From Bifidobacterium stellenboschense (lineage in GTDB: Bacteria; Actinomycetota; Actinomycetes; Actinomycetales; Bifidobacteriaceae), in contig NZ_JGZP01000010.1 in the NCBI RefSeq assembly GCF_000741785.1, positions 62,001 through 126,000 on the forward strand: a stretch of 64,000 bases of DNA, written 5' to 3'. Shown in pieces: positions 34,498-44,200 of this stretch. The notes below the pieces were generated by a model. The model made no database searches. It had not been told where the DNA came from and worked only from the letters and a program-made list of their open reading frames with translations. Each line of letters starts with the position of its first letter. Positions within the stretch are counted from its first letter, which is position 1. The position numbers were made by a program, and so were the translations under genes.

Positions 34498-35691
34498 CTA
34501 CAGACTCGCCTTGATCTTGTGGGCGAGGTCGGCGTCCCACATCGCGCCGGTGGCGGACATCACGCTGTCCGCGCCGGCGCGCTTGTACGCGGCGAAATCA
34601 TCCGGCGTCACGACGCCGCCGACGCCGTTGATCGCGAAATCAAGTCCGCTCTTCTCGCGGATCGCGGCGAGGCGCGAGACCATGTCGAGGCCCGCGCCGC
34701 GGATCGCGTGACCGCACACGCCGGAACGGTCGCGGCCCTTGCCCGGCAGGGCCTGATCGCCGTTCGCGTCGACGAGACGCGCGGAAATCGTGTTGATCGT
34801 GCTGAAACCCTGCACGGTGCCGCGGCCCACGGTCGATTGCACCATGAGTTCGAGCGCCGCGTCGTCGGGGATGTAGGCGAGTTTCACCATGAGCGGCGTG
34901 TCGCCGATCTCGTTCTTCACCGCCTCGGCGATGCGACCGACGAGCAGCGGATTATGGCATAGCAGCACGTTGTGCCCCTCGTTCGGGCAGCTCGTGTTCA
35001 TCACCATGACCTTCGCGCCGGTCTCCTTGACGAGGCGCGCGGTGGTCGCATGGTCGGCGATGTACTCCTCCTCGGTCATGCCCTCCACGCGGGAGCCCTG
35101 GAAGCCGGGGACGAGCAGCTGGCCGGGGCCGGCCGCCGCGATCGCGCGGAACATGTCCGGCTGCCACAGGTCCGGGTCCTGCGAGGGGACTCCGAAGCTG
35201 TTGGAGATGGAGATCGGACGCTCGTAGTTCGTGTCGGCGAACACGCCCTCGTCGAGTTCGGGACTGCCGGGGGTGAGCGAGCCGTCCGCCGAGCGCGGGT
35301 GCACGGCGAGCACGTTCGGGAACGGGTTGCAGCCCCATGCGCGCGAACGCACCGTCTTGTAGGTGGCCAGGTCGAAGCCCATGCGGAACGCGGCCGTCGT
35401 GAAACGGCTGTTGAGCAGCGGACCGGCGGGGATGCCGAACGCGAGGTTCACCGGCACCCCGAGGAACGAGTCAGTAGGGGCGGAGACACCATTGCCTTGC
35501 TCCCCCTCCGAGGGGGAGCTGGCCGCGGAGCGGTCTGAGGGGGTACCTGCGGAGCCGGATTCCGCCCCACCGGCCGCCTCATCCCGCTTCAGCGCTTCGG
35601 CGAACGCGCCGAACGGGCCCTGCTCGTAGTTGTCCTCATAGGTGCGGTTCACGTCGTAGAACGGTTCGGACTGGTGGAGGTCCTGGCTCAT
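34498..35691 (-). CDS. pyrD: Dihydroorotate dehydrogenase with in-frame repeat insertion
   Basis: 397 residues. The flavoprotein barrel shows NLAFGIPAGPLLNSRF, ISISNSFGVPSQDPD, the active-site loop MVMNTSCPNEGHN (Cys as catalytic base, NxSCPN as in class 1 enzymes), LMVKLAYIPDD, NTISARL and AINGVGGVVTPDDFAAY. It oxidises dihydroorotate to orotate in pyrimidine synthesis; the electron acceptor is not readable. Residues about 49-66 are encoded by a mobile-looking palindromic repeat (35496-35547) inside a low-complexity linker, before the barrel. ATG 35691 follows AGGAG at long spacing. Confidence 0.85.
   Translation of the reverse strand: MSQDLHQSEPFYDVNRTYEDNYEQGPFGAFAEALKRDEAAGGAESGSAGTPSDRSAASSPSEGEQGNGVSAPTDSFLGVPVNLAFGIPAGPLLNSRFTTAAFRMGFDLATYKTVRSRAWGCNPFPNVLAVHPRSADGSLTPGSPELDEGVFADTNYERPISISNSFGVPSQDPDLWQPDMFRAIAAAGPGQLLVPGFQGSRVEGMTEEEYIADHATTARLVKETGAKVMVMNTSCPNEGHNVLLCHNPLLVGRIAEAVKNEIGDTPLMVKLAYIPDDAALELMVQSTVGRGTVQGFSTINTISARLVDANGDQALPGKGRDRSGVCGHAIRGAGLDMVSRLAAIREKSGLDFAINGVGGVVTPDDFAAYKRAGADSVMSATGAMWDADLAHKIKASL
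35496..35547. repeat. Intergenic-type palindromic repeat inside the pyrD coding sequence
   Basis: The 52 bases match the right half of the compound repeat at 11313-11368 closely: a CTCCCCCT/AGGGGGAG hairpin, then GAGCTGG, a second GC dyad, then CTGAGGGGGT. It is read in frame by pyrD as the linker GTPSDRSAASSPSEGEQG. Confidence 0.85.
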
Positions 35692-35911
35692 GGTGTTCTC
35701 GATTCTCCTCGGCTCTGTGCGGATGACTGTGCACTGGGCGGCCGTGCGCTTGTCCGCGCGCAACGACCATGCGATGACGGTGCGTCTATGCGCGACGTCG
35801 AGCGGAAATCGCCACAATCGGCGGATACGCTCGCCTACCTACCCATCATCCAGCATAAGCACCGTCATACACAAACGACGCGCGCCCAAGGGCACGCCGC
35901 CGCTACGAAAG

Positions 35912-35967
35912 CTCCGCGCGATTATGGTGCGCAAAACGACGGTTTTGCGCACCATAATCGCGCGGAG
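35912..35967. terminator. 26-bp perfect hairpin between pyrD and CPBP genes
   Basis: Arms 35912-35937 and 35942-35967 are exactly complementary, with a 4-nt loop. It begins 20 bp past the CPBP stop codon on the minus strand, so it is best read as that gene's terminator. The stem is unusually long and the T tract after it is only CTTTCG. The 296-bp gap upstream of pyrD otherwise shows no gene. Confidence 0.6.
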
Positions 35968-35987
35968 ACCGGACTCGTTCCGCTCGC

Positions 35988-38207
35988 TCAGCCGAGCATC
36001 GCGGAGACGAACGAGGTAATGGCGAGCAGCGCATTGATCGCGACAAACACGATGAACGCCCACGACGTCCATCCGAAATACGTGTCCTGCCCGCTGCGGT
36101 TGACGCGCAGGAACCCGCCGATCTGTTTCCGCCCGACGATCAGCACGATGATCGCGCCGACCACACCGCCCAACGCCAACGCAAGCGAGAAGATGCCATA
36201 CCCCATGTTGCTGAGGAAATGGCTGGCGAGACCGTCGATCACGCCGGACAGGATCGCGTTATTGAAGATGTGCAACGCGATCGACCAGACCAGCGAATAC
36301 TCCATCGCGACATAGCCGAGCACCAGACCGAACAGGAACGCGAAGAAGCCCTGCACCACATCGTCATGGAACAGGCCGAACGCGATCGCCGACGTGAGGA
36401 TCGCGAAGTTCTTGCCGAGCGGCTTCAATTCCTTCATCAGCACGCCGCGGAACATCATCTCCTCGCAGATCGGCCCGATCAGGCCGATATATAGCCACAT
36501 GCTCACGGTGATGGCGGATTCGTTGATGCTGTCCGACGTGGGCGACGCCAGATCCGTGCCGAACATCGAGAACGCGAGTTGGATGAGGACGATCACGCCC
36601 TGCACGCCCAATGCGACCACGAGGATCGCGAGGCAGGCGAGCGGGGTCATGCGCCGGGCGCCGTACTGGCTGATCGTGCCGATTTGGTTCGTTTCGCCGT
36701 AGGTCTCGCGATGCGGGCCGCCAAGCCAGTATTCGCGGGTGAAGATATCACGGTGGCGCATGAGGATCAGGAATCCGACCGCGGAGAACACGGCGACGAG
36801 GCTCATGATGCCGGACCACCGGTTGAACGCGCTGTCATAGGATGACGAACTGCCGCCCGGATTCGTCGCGGCGTAGATCGCCCCGAAGACGATGCCGGCG
36901 ACGATGCTCACACCCATCATCACAGCGTCATAGGCGAGCGTCAGTCCCATCGCGCGATTGACGACCTTGCGCCGCCAGGTGCGCCACCATGCGCGCGGGT
37001 CGATGGCCGCGAACGTCGGCACCGCCATGGGCATCGGCTGCGCATAATAGGTCGGCCACATCGGCTGCGGCTGATACTGGGGTTGGAGCTGGGGCTGCGA
37101 CGGGTAGAGGGGAGCGGCACCCGGCGTAGCGACGGACCCCGGGGCTCCGGCGGCTCCCATCGGCGTGCCCATCGGAATCGTCGGCATGCCGGCGGCTGCG
37201 GGAGCCGGGGAAACCGGCGGAGCGGCAGGGACGCCCGCGGCATACTGCGGATACTGCGCGGATTGCGGCGCGTATTGGTATTGGGCGGCCTGCGGCGGAT
37301 ATTGAGTGCCTTGCGATGGGTACTGGGCAGCAGGCGCCGCTTGCTGGGAATAGGGCACGGACTGGGCTGATTGAGCATACGGAACAGCCTGCGGGACAGA
37401 CGCGACCTGAGGAGCAGCCACGGGCTGCGAAACCACTGCAGGCTGGGGAGCCGGAGTGGCGTATTGCTGATACTGCGCGGACTGCGGCATGGGCTGTTCC
37501 GGAGACTGGGGCGGCTGCCACACCGGCGGCTGCGGGTAGGACGAAGCCGAGGGAACGGCCTGCGGGTACACCCCACCGACCTGCGGAGTCCCAGCGGCGA
37601 CCTTCGGGGCCCCGCTCCCGGCCTGCATGGTTTCAGCCCCGGCCTGCATGGTTCCCGGCGCAACCTGCATGGTTTCGGTACCAACGTGCGGAGTTTCGCC
37701 GGCAACGTGTAGGTCTCCCGTCGCAACCTGTGCGGTCCCCTGCTGAAGACCGGTGCTCCGCGCCATCACCGGGTTTTCGGGAACCGCGGTATTCCGCGGA
37801 TTCCCCGAGCCGGCAAACGATCCGGTGGAAGCTTCTACTCGACCACCCCGTACAGGTCGGCCCGCAGCATCTACACGTTCGGCCCCCAAATCTACAGGTC
37901 GCCCCTCGGCCCCTACACGTCCGTCCGAAAACCCTACAGGTTCATCCCCAGACCACGCAGGTTCACGCCCCGACCGTGCAGGTTCACCCGGAACCTCCAC
38001 GGCCCTGTCCCCGTTTCTTGCTGATTCCGGAGGCCGTACCGATTCCGCTGGCGATACCGGCTCCCCCGGCCTCACCGGCTCGCCTGCCTGCGCGGGGCTT
38101 CCGTACCGCGACCGCTGCGTCGCATCCCATTGTTCCCGTTGTTCCTGCTCGGATTGTTGCGTCCGCGGATTCGCATCCCCCTGCGGATGCCCTTCATTCG
38201 TATTCAT
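35988..38207 (-). CDS. CPBP intramembrane metalloprotease with long disordered N-terminus
   Basis: 739 residues. The first 400 or so are disordered: charged Glu/Pro/Gly repeats, then a stretch of near-repeats (TMQVAPGTMQAGAETMQAG), then Gln/Pro/Tyr-rich sequence such as QYPPQAAQYQYAPQSAQYP. The C-terminal 330 residues have about eight membrane helices and CPBP motifs: EEMMFRGVLMKEL (EExxxR), AFGLFHDDVVQGF (FxxxH) and SIALHIFNNAILSG (HxxxN). It could act on prenylated or small membrane peptides; the disordered arm on the cytoplasmic side may recruit partners. ATG 38207 has only a weak AGGTTGG upstream. Confidence 0.82.
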   Translation of the reverse strand: MNTNEGHPQGDANPRTQQSEQEQREQWDATQRSRYGSPAQAGEPVRPGEPVSPAESVRPPESARNGDRAVEVPGEPARSGREPAWSGDEPVGFSDGRVGAEGRPVDLGAERVDAAGRPVRGGRVEASTGSFAGSGNPRNTAVPENPVMARSTGLQQGTAQVATGDLHVAGETPHVGTETMQVAPGTMQAGAETMQAGSGAPKVAAGTPQVGGVYPQAVPSASSYPQPPVWQPPQSPEQPMPQSAQYQQYATPAPQPAVVSQPVAAPQVASVPQAVPYAQSAQSVPYSQQAAPAAQYPSQGTQYPPQAAQYQYAPQSAQYPQYAAGVPAAPPVSPAPAAAGMPTIPMGTPMGAAGAPGSVATPGAAPLYPSQPQLQPQYQPQPMWPTYYAQPMPMAVPTFAAIDPRAWWRTWRRKVVNRAMGLTLAYDAVMMGVSIVAGIVFGAIYAATNPGGSSSSYDSAFNRWSGIMSLVAVFSAVGFLILMRHRDIFTREYWLGGPHRETYGETNQIGTISQYGARRMTPLACLAILVVALGVQGVIVLIQLAFSMFGTDLASPTSDSINESAITVSMWLYIGLIGPICEEMMFRGVLMKELKPLGKNFAILTSAIAFGLFHDDVVQGFFAFLFGLVLGYVAMEYSLVWSIALHIFNNAILSGVIDGLASHFLSNMGYGIFSLALALGGVVGAIIVLIVGRKQIGGFLRVNRSGQDTYFGWTSWAFIVFVAINALLAITSFVSAMLG

Positions 38208-38383
38208 GGTGCCAACCTATGCCCCGTTCCTGAACGTAACATGACCGTTCATTGAACAACATGGCCAAGCATCGTGAGCCGACCACCATGGCGCATCGCG
38301 GATTCCGCGAGCACACGCGCGGATAGCCGCCCCCAACCCGATCACCAACACCTCGATTCGATATATTCGATACAGTGGGACAC

Positions 38384-39199
38384 ATGAATGAACTTGGGGA
38401 AGGCACCGACGGCATCAGAGAGAACGGGAGCATGACCACCCCCAGTCGGCTCCGCCGACAGCCCCCGCCAGCGGGGGCGGAACGGGGAGTATGGACGGCT
38501 GCAGGCATGACGCGCAACGACCACGAGCGAAACAACGACAACACCACCGGCCGCACCACCAACACCAGCGTCGTCAACACCAGCCACACCACCGCCAACA
38601 CCACCGGCCACATCACCAACATCGGCCACACCAGTAATACCAGCCACACCACCAACACCGGCCACACCGGTCACACCAACAGCCCTACCGGCGACACGGG
38701 AAACGGCAGCGCCACCGATGCCGCGTGGCGTGCGCTGCCGGAGCGGGTGCGCACGGTGTGGCTCATCAACGAGGCGATCCAGTGCGCGGTCTGGTTGGCG
38801 GCATGCGGCGGATTCGTCACGGTCTGCGTACTCAACGGCTGGTGGGGGTTCTGGACGCAGCTGGTCGCCGCGCTCGCCGCGATCTACGCGGTCGGCGACC
38901 TCGCGACCCAGCCGTTGCAGACGAAATACCGGTACGCGTTCACGCGTTTCCGCATCGGCGAGCGCGACCTCGCCACGCGCACGGGCTGGCTGTGGCGCAG
39001 ATCCACGACCACCCCGTACAACCGCGTGCAGCATGTGGATACGAGGCAGAATCCGGTGCAGCGCCGGTTCGGATTGACCACAGTGGTCGTGCATACGGCG
39101 GCCGACACGACCGAAATCGCCGCGTTGGACACCGCGGAGGCCGAGCGCATGGTCGCGACGATCGCGGCCCGCGTGGCCGACGCACGGGAGGACCTGTGA
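38384..39199 (+). CDS. PH-domain (bPH2) membrane protein, YdbS-like
   Basis: 271 residues. The C-terminal 165 residues have two close membrane helices (AVWLAACGGFVTVCVLNGWW, QLVAALAAIYAVGDL) and then a bacterial PH domain with TPYNRVQHVDTRQNPVQRRFGL, the DUF304 hallmark. The N-terminal 110 residues are unusual. An intergenic repeat read in frame gives [16 protein letters not shown], followed by a Thr/Asn/His/Gly tandem-repeat region. ATG 38384 is preferred because TACAGT at 38371-38376 would make it leaderless. ATG 38509 after the repeat is a real alternative, with a conventional-length protein. The stop overlaps the next start (TGATG). Confidence 0.8.
   Translation: MNELGEGTDGIRENGSMTTPSRLRRQPPPAGAERGVWTAAGMTRNDHERNNDNTTGRTTNTSVVNTSHTTANTTGHITNIGHTSNTSHTTNTGHTGHTNSPTGDTGNGSATDAAWRALPERVRTVWLINEAIQCAVWLAACGGFVTVCVLNGWWGFWTQLVAALAAIYAVGDLATQPLQTKYRYAFTRFRIGERDLATRTGWLWRRSTTTPYNRVQHVDTRQNPVQRRFGLTTVVVHTAADTTEIAALDTAEAERMVATIAARVADAREDL
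38435..38478. repeat. Palindromic repeat unit inside the PH-domain gene
   Basis: ACCACCCCCAGTCGGCTCCG followed by CCGACAGCCCCCGCCAGCGG and GGGC: the same two-hairpin unit found between genes at 45205, 46164 and 62149, here within the 5' part of the reading frame. Confidence 0.85.
38545..38690. repeat. Degenerate tandem repeat in the PH-domain gene
   Basis: Imperfect 9-12 bp units built on CACACCAACACC and ACCGGCCACACC encode alternating Thr-Asn and Gly-His-Thr residues (for example TNTGHTGHTNS). It is low complexity in both DNA and protein and likely variable in copy number. Confidence 0.7.
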
Positions 39200-40902
39200 T
39201 GCGGCCCGTGACGTGGCCCGCGATGTGGCGTCGTCTCCACCCGGCGGCGCTAATCGTGCGCGTGGCGTCGAACGCGAAGGGCACGGTCTCGCTGCTGCTC
39301 TCGTTCATCGTGATCATCCGCGTTTCGCTGATGCGCCATGAATGGTGGCTGTGGCTGGCGGCCGCGGCAATCGTCGTCTACGTGGCGGTCGGCCCGGTCT
39401 GCGCGTGGATGTCGACCAGATACCGGTTGTCCGCCACGATGCTCGAATACCGTTCCGGCGTGCTGTTCCGCAAACGCCGCGCCATCGCCTACGGCTCGAT
39501 CCATGCGATCAACAGCGCGAGCCCGTGGTATCTGCGTCCGTTCGGCGTGATCCATCTGACGGTCTCCCCGGTCGGCGACGGCGCCGACATCGATCTGAGC
39601 GCGGTTCCTTCGGCGTTGCAAAGCGAGTTGGAACGCCGTCGCGCCGAAGCGGCCGGCGCGGCACGATCCGGCACCTCGACACCGCAGGCCGCCGCCGATG
39701 CCCCGTCCGGAGTCGCCACGGATGGGGTCGCCATAACCGCCGCCGATGCTCCAACCGGCACCGCCACCGACCCCACCGCCCCGCGCGCCGGCATCGTCAC
39801 CTCCTGCCCCTCCCCCATCCCCATATTCCGTGCGTCGACGCGTGACATCCTCCTGTTCGCCGTCACCGATCCGCGCATGGTCGCGGCCGCGTTCGTCGTC
39901 TACGGATTCGTTCAGAACCTGCAGGACGTGCTGCCCCATGGCCTCACGCATGCCGCGGAACGATCGATCGGCGACTACGCGGCCCACGGCGTGCCGTCGA
40001 TCGTACTGCTGGCGATGGCGTGCGTCATTCTGCTGATGCTCGTCAGCATCGCGATCTCCCTGCTACATTTCCACGGGTTCGAGGTGTGGCGGCGCGGGGA
40101 CGACCTGATCGTCGAACGCGGCTTGTTCACGCGCCGTGCGACGACGATTCCGACGGGTCGAGTGCAGACGATCGTCGTATCGCAGTCGTTGCCGCGCCGC
40201 GTGTTCGGGCTGTGCTCGACACGGCTCGGCCTATCCGCGGCGGCGAGCGGCGACGACGTCGCATCAGCCGCGGTCGTGTTGCCGGTCATCGGCGCACGCC
40301 GCGTGGCCGCGACGTTGCGGGCGATGCTGCCCGAATGGGGCATTCCGGACATGTTCGCCGCGACGGCACCGACCCACCGCACAGGCCGCGGCCTTACACG
40401 GTATTACGTGATGATGCCGCTCGCCGCGACGGCAGCCGCCACACTCCTTGTAGGCGTGGGCGGCCCGGCGACCCGCTCGTGGCCATGGTGGGTGATGGCC
40501 GCGCCGCTTGCGGCGGGATTGTGGTGGACGACCTGCCGATGGTTGCAGGCACGGGCCGAAGGGTACGCGATGCTGCCGGATGGCCCGGAGCCGCCGGCAT
40601 GGGATCGCCCGAGCCGTTCGCCGGATACCGCCGTACCGGATGATCCCATCGCCGAGGTCTTGGCTCCCCTGCCGCACCGGATTCTGGTGACCGGAGCGAC
40701 GCGGTGGGGGTTGTTCGCGATGATGACGCGACGGGCGCGCGTGCAGTCGGTGACGCGCACGACCACGCCGTGGCGCGACGCACGCGGCGTGGAGGGGCTG
40801 CGCATGCGCCTGTTCGTGATGAACGGCATGTCCGAAATCCGGTTCCGTTTCCTGCGGCGTGCTGACGCGGACGCGCTCGAAGCGTGGTTCACGGGGCGGT
40901 GA
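39199..40902 (+). CDS. PH-domain (bPH2) membrane protein, YdbT-like
   Basis: 567 residues with three PH (DUF304) modules separated by membrane helix pairs. Module 1 has LEYRSGVLFRKRRAIAYGSI, module 2 has IVERGLFTRRATTIPTGRVQ then LPRRVFGLCSTRLGLSAA, and module 3 lies near the C-terminus (ALFAMMTRRARVQSVTRTTT-like context). An Ala/Thr-rich linker (residues about 150-195) interrupts the first half. ATG 39199 overlaps the stop of the YdbS-like gene, the standard YdbS-YdbT pair of Gram-positives. YdbS/YdbT homologues have been linked to resistance to some bacteriocins; the role here is inferred only. Confidence 0.85.
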   Translation: MRPVTWPAMWRRLHPAALIVRVASNAKGTVSLLLSFIVIIRVSLMRHEWWLWLAAAAIVVYVAVGPVCAWMSTRYRLSATMLEYRSGVLFRKRRAIAYGSIHAINSASPWYLRPFGVIHLTVSPVGDGADIDLSAVPSALQSELERRRAEAAGAARSGTSTPQAAADAPSGVATDGVAITAADAPTGTATDPTAPRAGIVTSCPSPIPIFRASTRDILLFAVTDPRMVAAAFVVYGFVQNLQDVLPHGLTHAAERSIGDYAAHGVPSIVLLAMACVILLMLVSIAISLLHFHGFEVWRRGDDLIVERGLFTRRATTIPTGRVQTIVVSQSLPRRVFGLCSTRLGLSAAASGDDVASAAVVLPVIGARRVAATLRAMLPEWGIPDMFAATAPTHRTGRGLTRYYVMMPLAATAAATLLVGVGGPATRSWPWWVMAAPLAAGLWWTTCRWLQARAEGYAMLPDGPEPPAWDRPSRSPDTAVPDDPIAEVLAPLPHRILVTGATRWGLFAMMTRRARVQSVTRTTTPWRDARGVEGLRMRLFVMNGMSEIRFRFLRRADADALEAWFTGR

Positions 40903-40934
40903 GGCGCCGTGGTGATTCTTATGGCAGGTTATTC

Positions 40935-41116
40935 GGTTACAAGGGGTACATATCGGCAGCGGCAATCGTCCATTGGCGTTACGAGGGGTACCGAGACTCG
41001 TATATGAGACCGCTATGTGGCCGTTGTGCGGCGTTCATAGCGGGGGTATCGCCCGTCGGATACCCCTCGCAAGCCAGTTACACCGTCTGTCCGTCCCTGA
41101 AGTACCCCTTGTAACC
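40935..41116. mobile_element. 182-bp nested inverted repeat, MITE-like
   Basis: Perfect 15-bp terminal inverted repeats (40935-40949 and 41102-41116). A second pair of the same motif lies inside (CGAGGGGTA at 40982, TACCCCTCG at 41061), and an 8-bp inner pair at 41010 and 41036. The motif GGTTACRAGGGGTAC therefore occurs twice in each orientation. There is no coding content and no clear target-site duplication. It could instead be a structured RNA or regulator-binding region. Confidence 0.55.
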
Positions 41117-41147
41117 AAGAAACAGCCGCCCCGCTGCGGCGATACGC

Positions 41148-41185
41148 GAAGTGGCCTCCTTCCCGGATGGGAAGGAGGCCACTTC
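41148..41185. terminator. Hairpin terminator between PH gene and surface protein gene
   Basis: A 17-bp perfect stem (41148-41164 and 41169-41185) with loop GGAT, built on AAGTGGCCTCCTTCCC. It lies 89 bp past the stop of the minus-strand surface-protein gene and between convergent genes, so it probably serves both. No long T tract on either strand. Confidence 0.6.
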
Positions 41186-41273
41186 AGGGGGGGCTGACCG
41201 GCACTGATTCGTCGGCGGCAACTACCGCCGCCCGGTTTCACGCGTTCGGTTCAGCCCTGTGGACCGGATCGCG

Positions 41274-44200
41274 TCACTGCTTCTTGCGCTTGGTGAGGAC
41301 GAAGAGCGCGACGGCGGCGACGACCAGCAGCACGACGACGACCGCGATGATCGCGACGCTGGAACCGGTGGTGGTCAGCGTGTTGTTCGTCTTCTGGCTC
41401 GGGGTTTGCACCAGCTTGTCGCCGGAGGTGACGGTCACGGTGGCGGTCACTTCGTAGTCGGTGCCGTTCACGGTGGCGATGCCCTTCACGGAGAAGGTGC
41501 CGGCCTTCGCGTACTTGGCGGCGGGCACGTCGTCCCACTTCACGGCCGCGTCGGTCGTGGAGCCGTCGGACCAGTGGGCCTTGACGGTCTTCGGCAGGGC
41601 GGGCGCCTTGCCGGCGGTGGTCGTGACCTTCACGTCGCGGTCGACGGACTTCACGGTGGCAGCCGTCACGGTGACGGTCGCCTTGATCGTGTAGTTCTTG
41701 CCGTCCACGGTGAACGGGTTGCTTTCGATCTCGAACGAACCGGCCTTGTCGAGCTTGTCGGCGGCGATGGCCGGCCACGTGACGGCGATGGTCTCGGTCT
41801 CGCCGTTGGACCACTCGGCGGTGGTGTGATCCGGCAGGGTCGGCTGCACGCCGACCGTGGCGCCGACGGTCACGGGCGTGGTGTCGACGGACTTCACGGT
41901 GGCCGGGTTGACGTTGACCTTAACCGTCACGTCGAGTCCGGCGGCCTTGCCCTTGACCTCGAAGGAACCGCCCTTACGCTTCGAGTAGTCGTCCTTCGTG
42001 TAGGACTTGGTGTCCCACGTGATGTCGGCGTTTTCCGTGGCATCGTCCGAGTAGGTGACCTTGACGCTCGTCGGCAGATTTTCGAACGGGTCGGTGCCGG
42101 AGTCGACGGTCACGTCGCCAAGCTTGGCGGCGGATTCGGCCTTGGCGGTGACCTTGACCGTGACCTTCACGTCGGCGGTCTCGCCGGTCGTGGCGTCGGT
42201 CGCCTTGCCCTTCACGGTGAACTCGCCGCGCTTCGCGTAGTCGTCCTTCTTGATCTTGTCCCACGTGATCGGCGTATCGACACCGGTTTCGCCGTTGCTC
42301 CAGTCGGTCTTGACGGTCTTCGGCAGGTTCGGGGTCGGGTCGACCTTCGCCTCAGTGGGCACGGTGGGGATGTCGGCGACCTTCGTGATGGTGGCCGGGT
42401 TGACCTTAACTTTGACGGTGACGGACAGCGTGGTCGTGGCGTCCGCGGCGAGGGCAACGGCGGCAGCGGCCTTCACCTTCGCGGTCTTCGCCTTGGCGGT
42501 GGTTTCGACATCCGGGTCGACGGTGCCGTTCACGGTGAACGTCTTGCCGGCGCGGGCCTTCCAGTCGGCTTCGTTGTAGGACGTGATCCACGTAATCGGG
42601 CTCGTGGTCGTGTCGCCGTTGGACCAGGTGACGGTCGCGCTCTTCGGCAGCTTGGCGGTCGGATCGGTGCCGGAGTCGACGGTGATCGTGGTGGTGCCAT
42701 CGGTCGGCGTGGCCTGCTGCGCGGTGGCCGGGTTGACCTTGTAGGTGGCGGTCACCTTGTAGTCCCTGCCCGCGATGGAGACCTTGCCGTTGACGGCGAA
42801 CGTGCCACCCTTACGGTTCGTGTAGTCGGCCTTGTTCGGCTCGTTCCACGTCACCGATTCCTGCGTCGTGGTGCCGTTCGACCACGTGACGGTGGCCTTC
42901 ACGTTCGAGAAATCGGGCTTGTCACCGGACTCGACGGTCACGGCCGGAGTATCGGCGGACGGACCGGTGACGGAGTCGACGGTGGCGGCGACCACGGTCA
43001 CGTTGACGGTGAACTCGTAGGCCTTGCCGTCAACGGTCACGGAACCCTTGACCGGCACGGTGTCGTCTGCGGTCTTGAACTGGTCGGCGGTGGTCTCCTC
43101 CCACGTGATGTCCTTGGTCTCGGTGTCGCCGTTGGTGTACGTGACGGTCGCCGTGATGCCGCTCAGGTCAGGCGTCTGGTTGACGACGGTCTGCGCGGTG
43201 GTGGCGGACGGTTCGACGGACTTCACGGTAGCAGGGTTGACGGTCACCTTGAAGGAGACGCCATCGGCGTATCCGTCGACGGTGCCCTTCACGGTGAACT
43301 CGCCGCCGGCGTGCTTGCCGTACTGGTCCTTCGTGAGCTTCGTCCACGTGACGTTCGCGGTGCCGGCTTCGCCGTCGTTGTACGTGACGGCGACGGTATC
43401 CGGGTACGTGGGTTCGGTGCCGGATTCGACGGTCTGGTCGTCCGGCGCGGTGACGGACTTGATGGTGCGTGCGGTGACGATCACCTTCACGGTGACGGTG
43501 AAGGTCTTGTCACCCACGGTGACCGTGCCGTTCACGTCGAAGCCGTTGGCGTTCTCGGTGGCGTACTGGTCCGGAGTGGGGGTGTTCCACGTGACGTCGG
43601 CCTGCTGCGTGGTGCCGTCGGAGTAGGTGACGGTCGCCTTGACCTTGCTCAGATCGGGCGCGTGCGTGGCAATCGTGGAGACGGAGGCCTGCGCGGCGAC
43701 GGCACCGGTCGGCACGGCGGCGGTCACGTTCACCGTGACCTTGGCCTTCTTGGAGGTGCCATCAACAGTGCCGTTCACGGTGAAGCTGGTGTTCGCCGTG
43801 GCGTAGTCGCTCTTATTGATGGAATCCCACTTGACATCAACCGGCTTGGAGGAACCGTCACTGTAATGGGCGGTCACCTGCTCGGGCAACTGATCGGTCG
43901 GGTCCACACCGGCCGACGTGGAGACGGCGGTGGCGTCATCGAGCGAGGTGATGGTGATCGCGTCCCACCTCGCATACAGGGTGATGTTGCCGGTGACGGC
44001 GGAGCTGAAGTCGTACTTGGTGGTGAGGTTCGCGTCAGAGTACCAGCCACCGAACGTGGAACCGGACTTGGTCGGCGCGGCCGGTGCGGTCGCGGTCTCG
44101 CCGGATTCCACGGTCTGCGAATCAACCGCAGAGCCACCCTTCGAGTCGAACTTCACCGTGTACGTGGCCTTCGGCTCATACTGCTTCATCGCGTCCTCGA

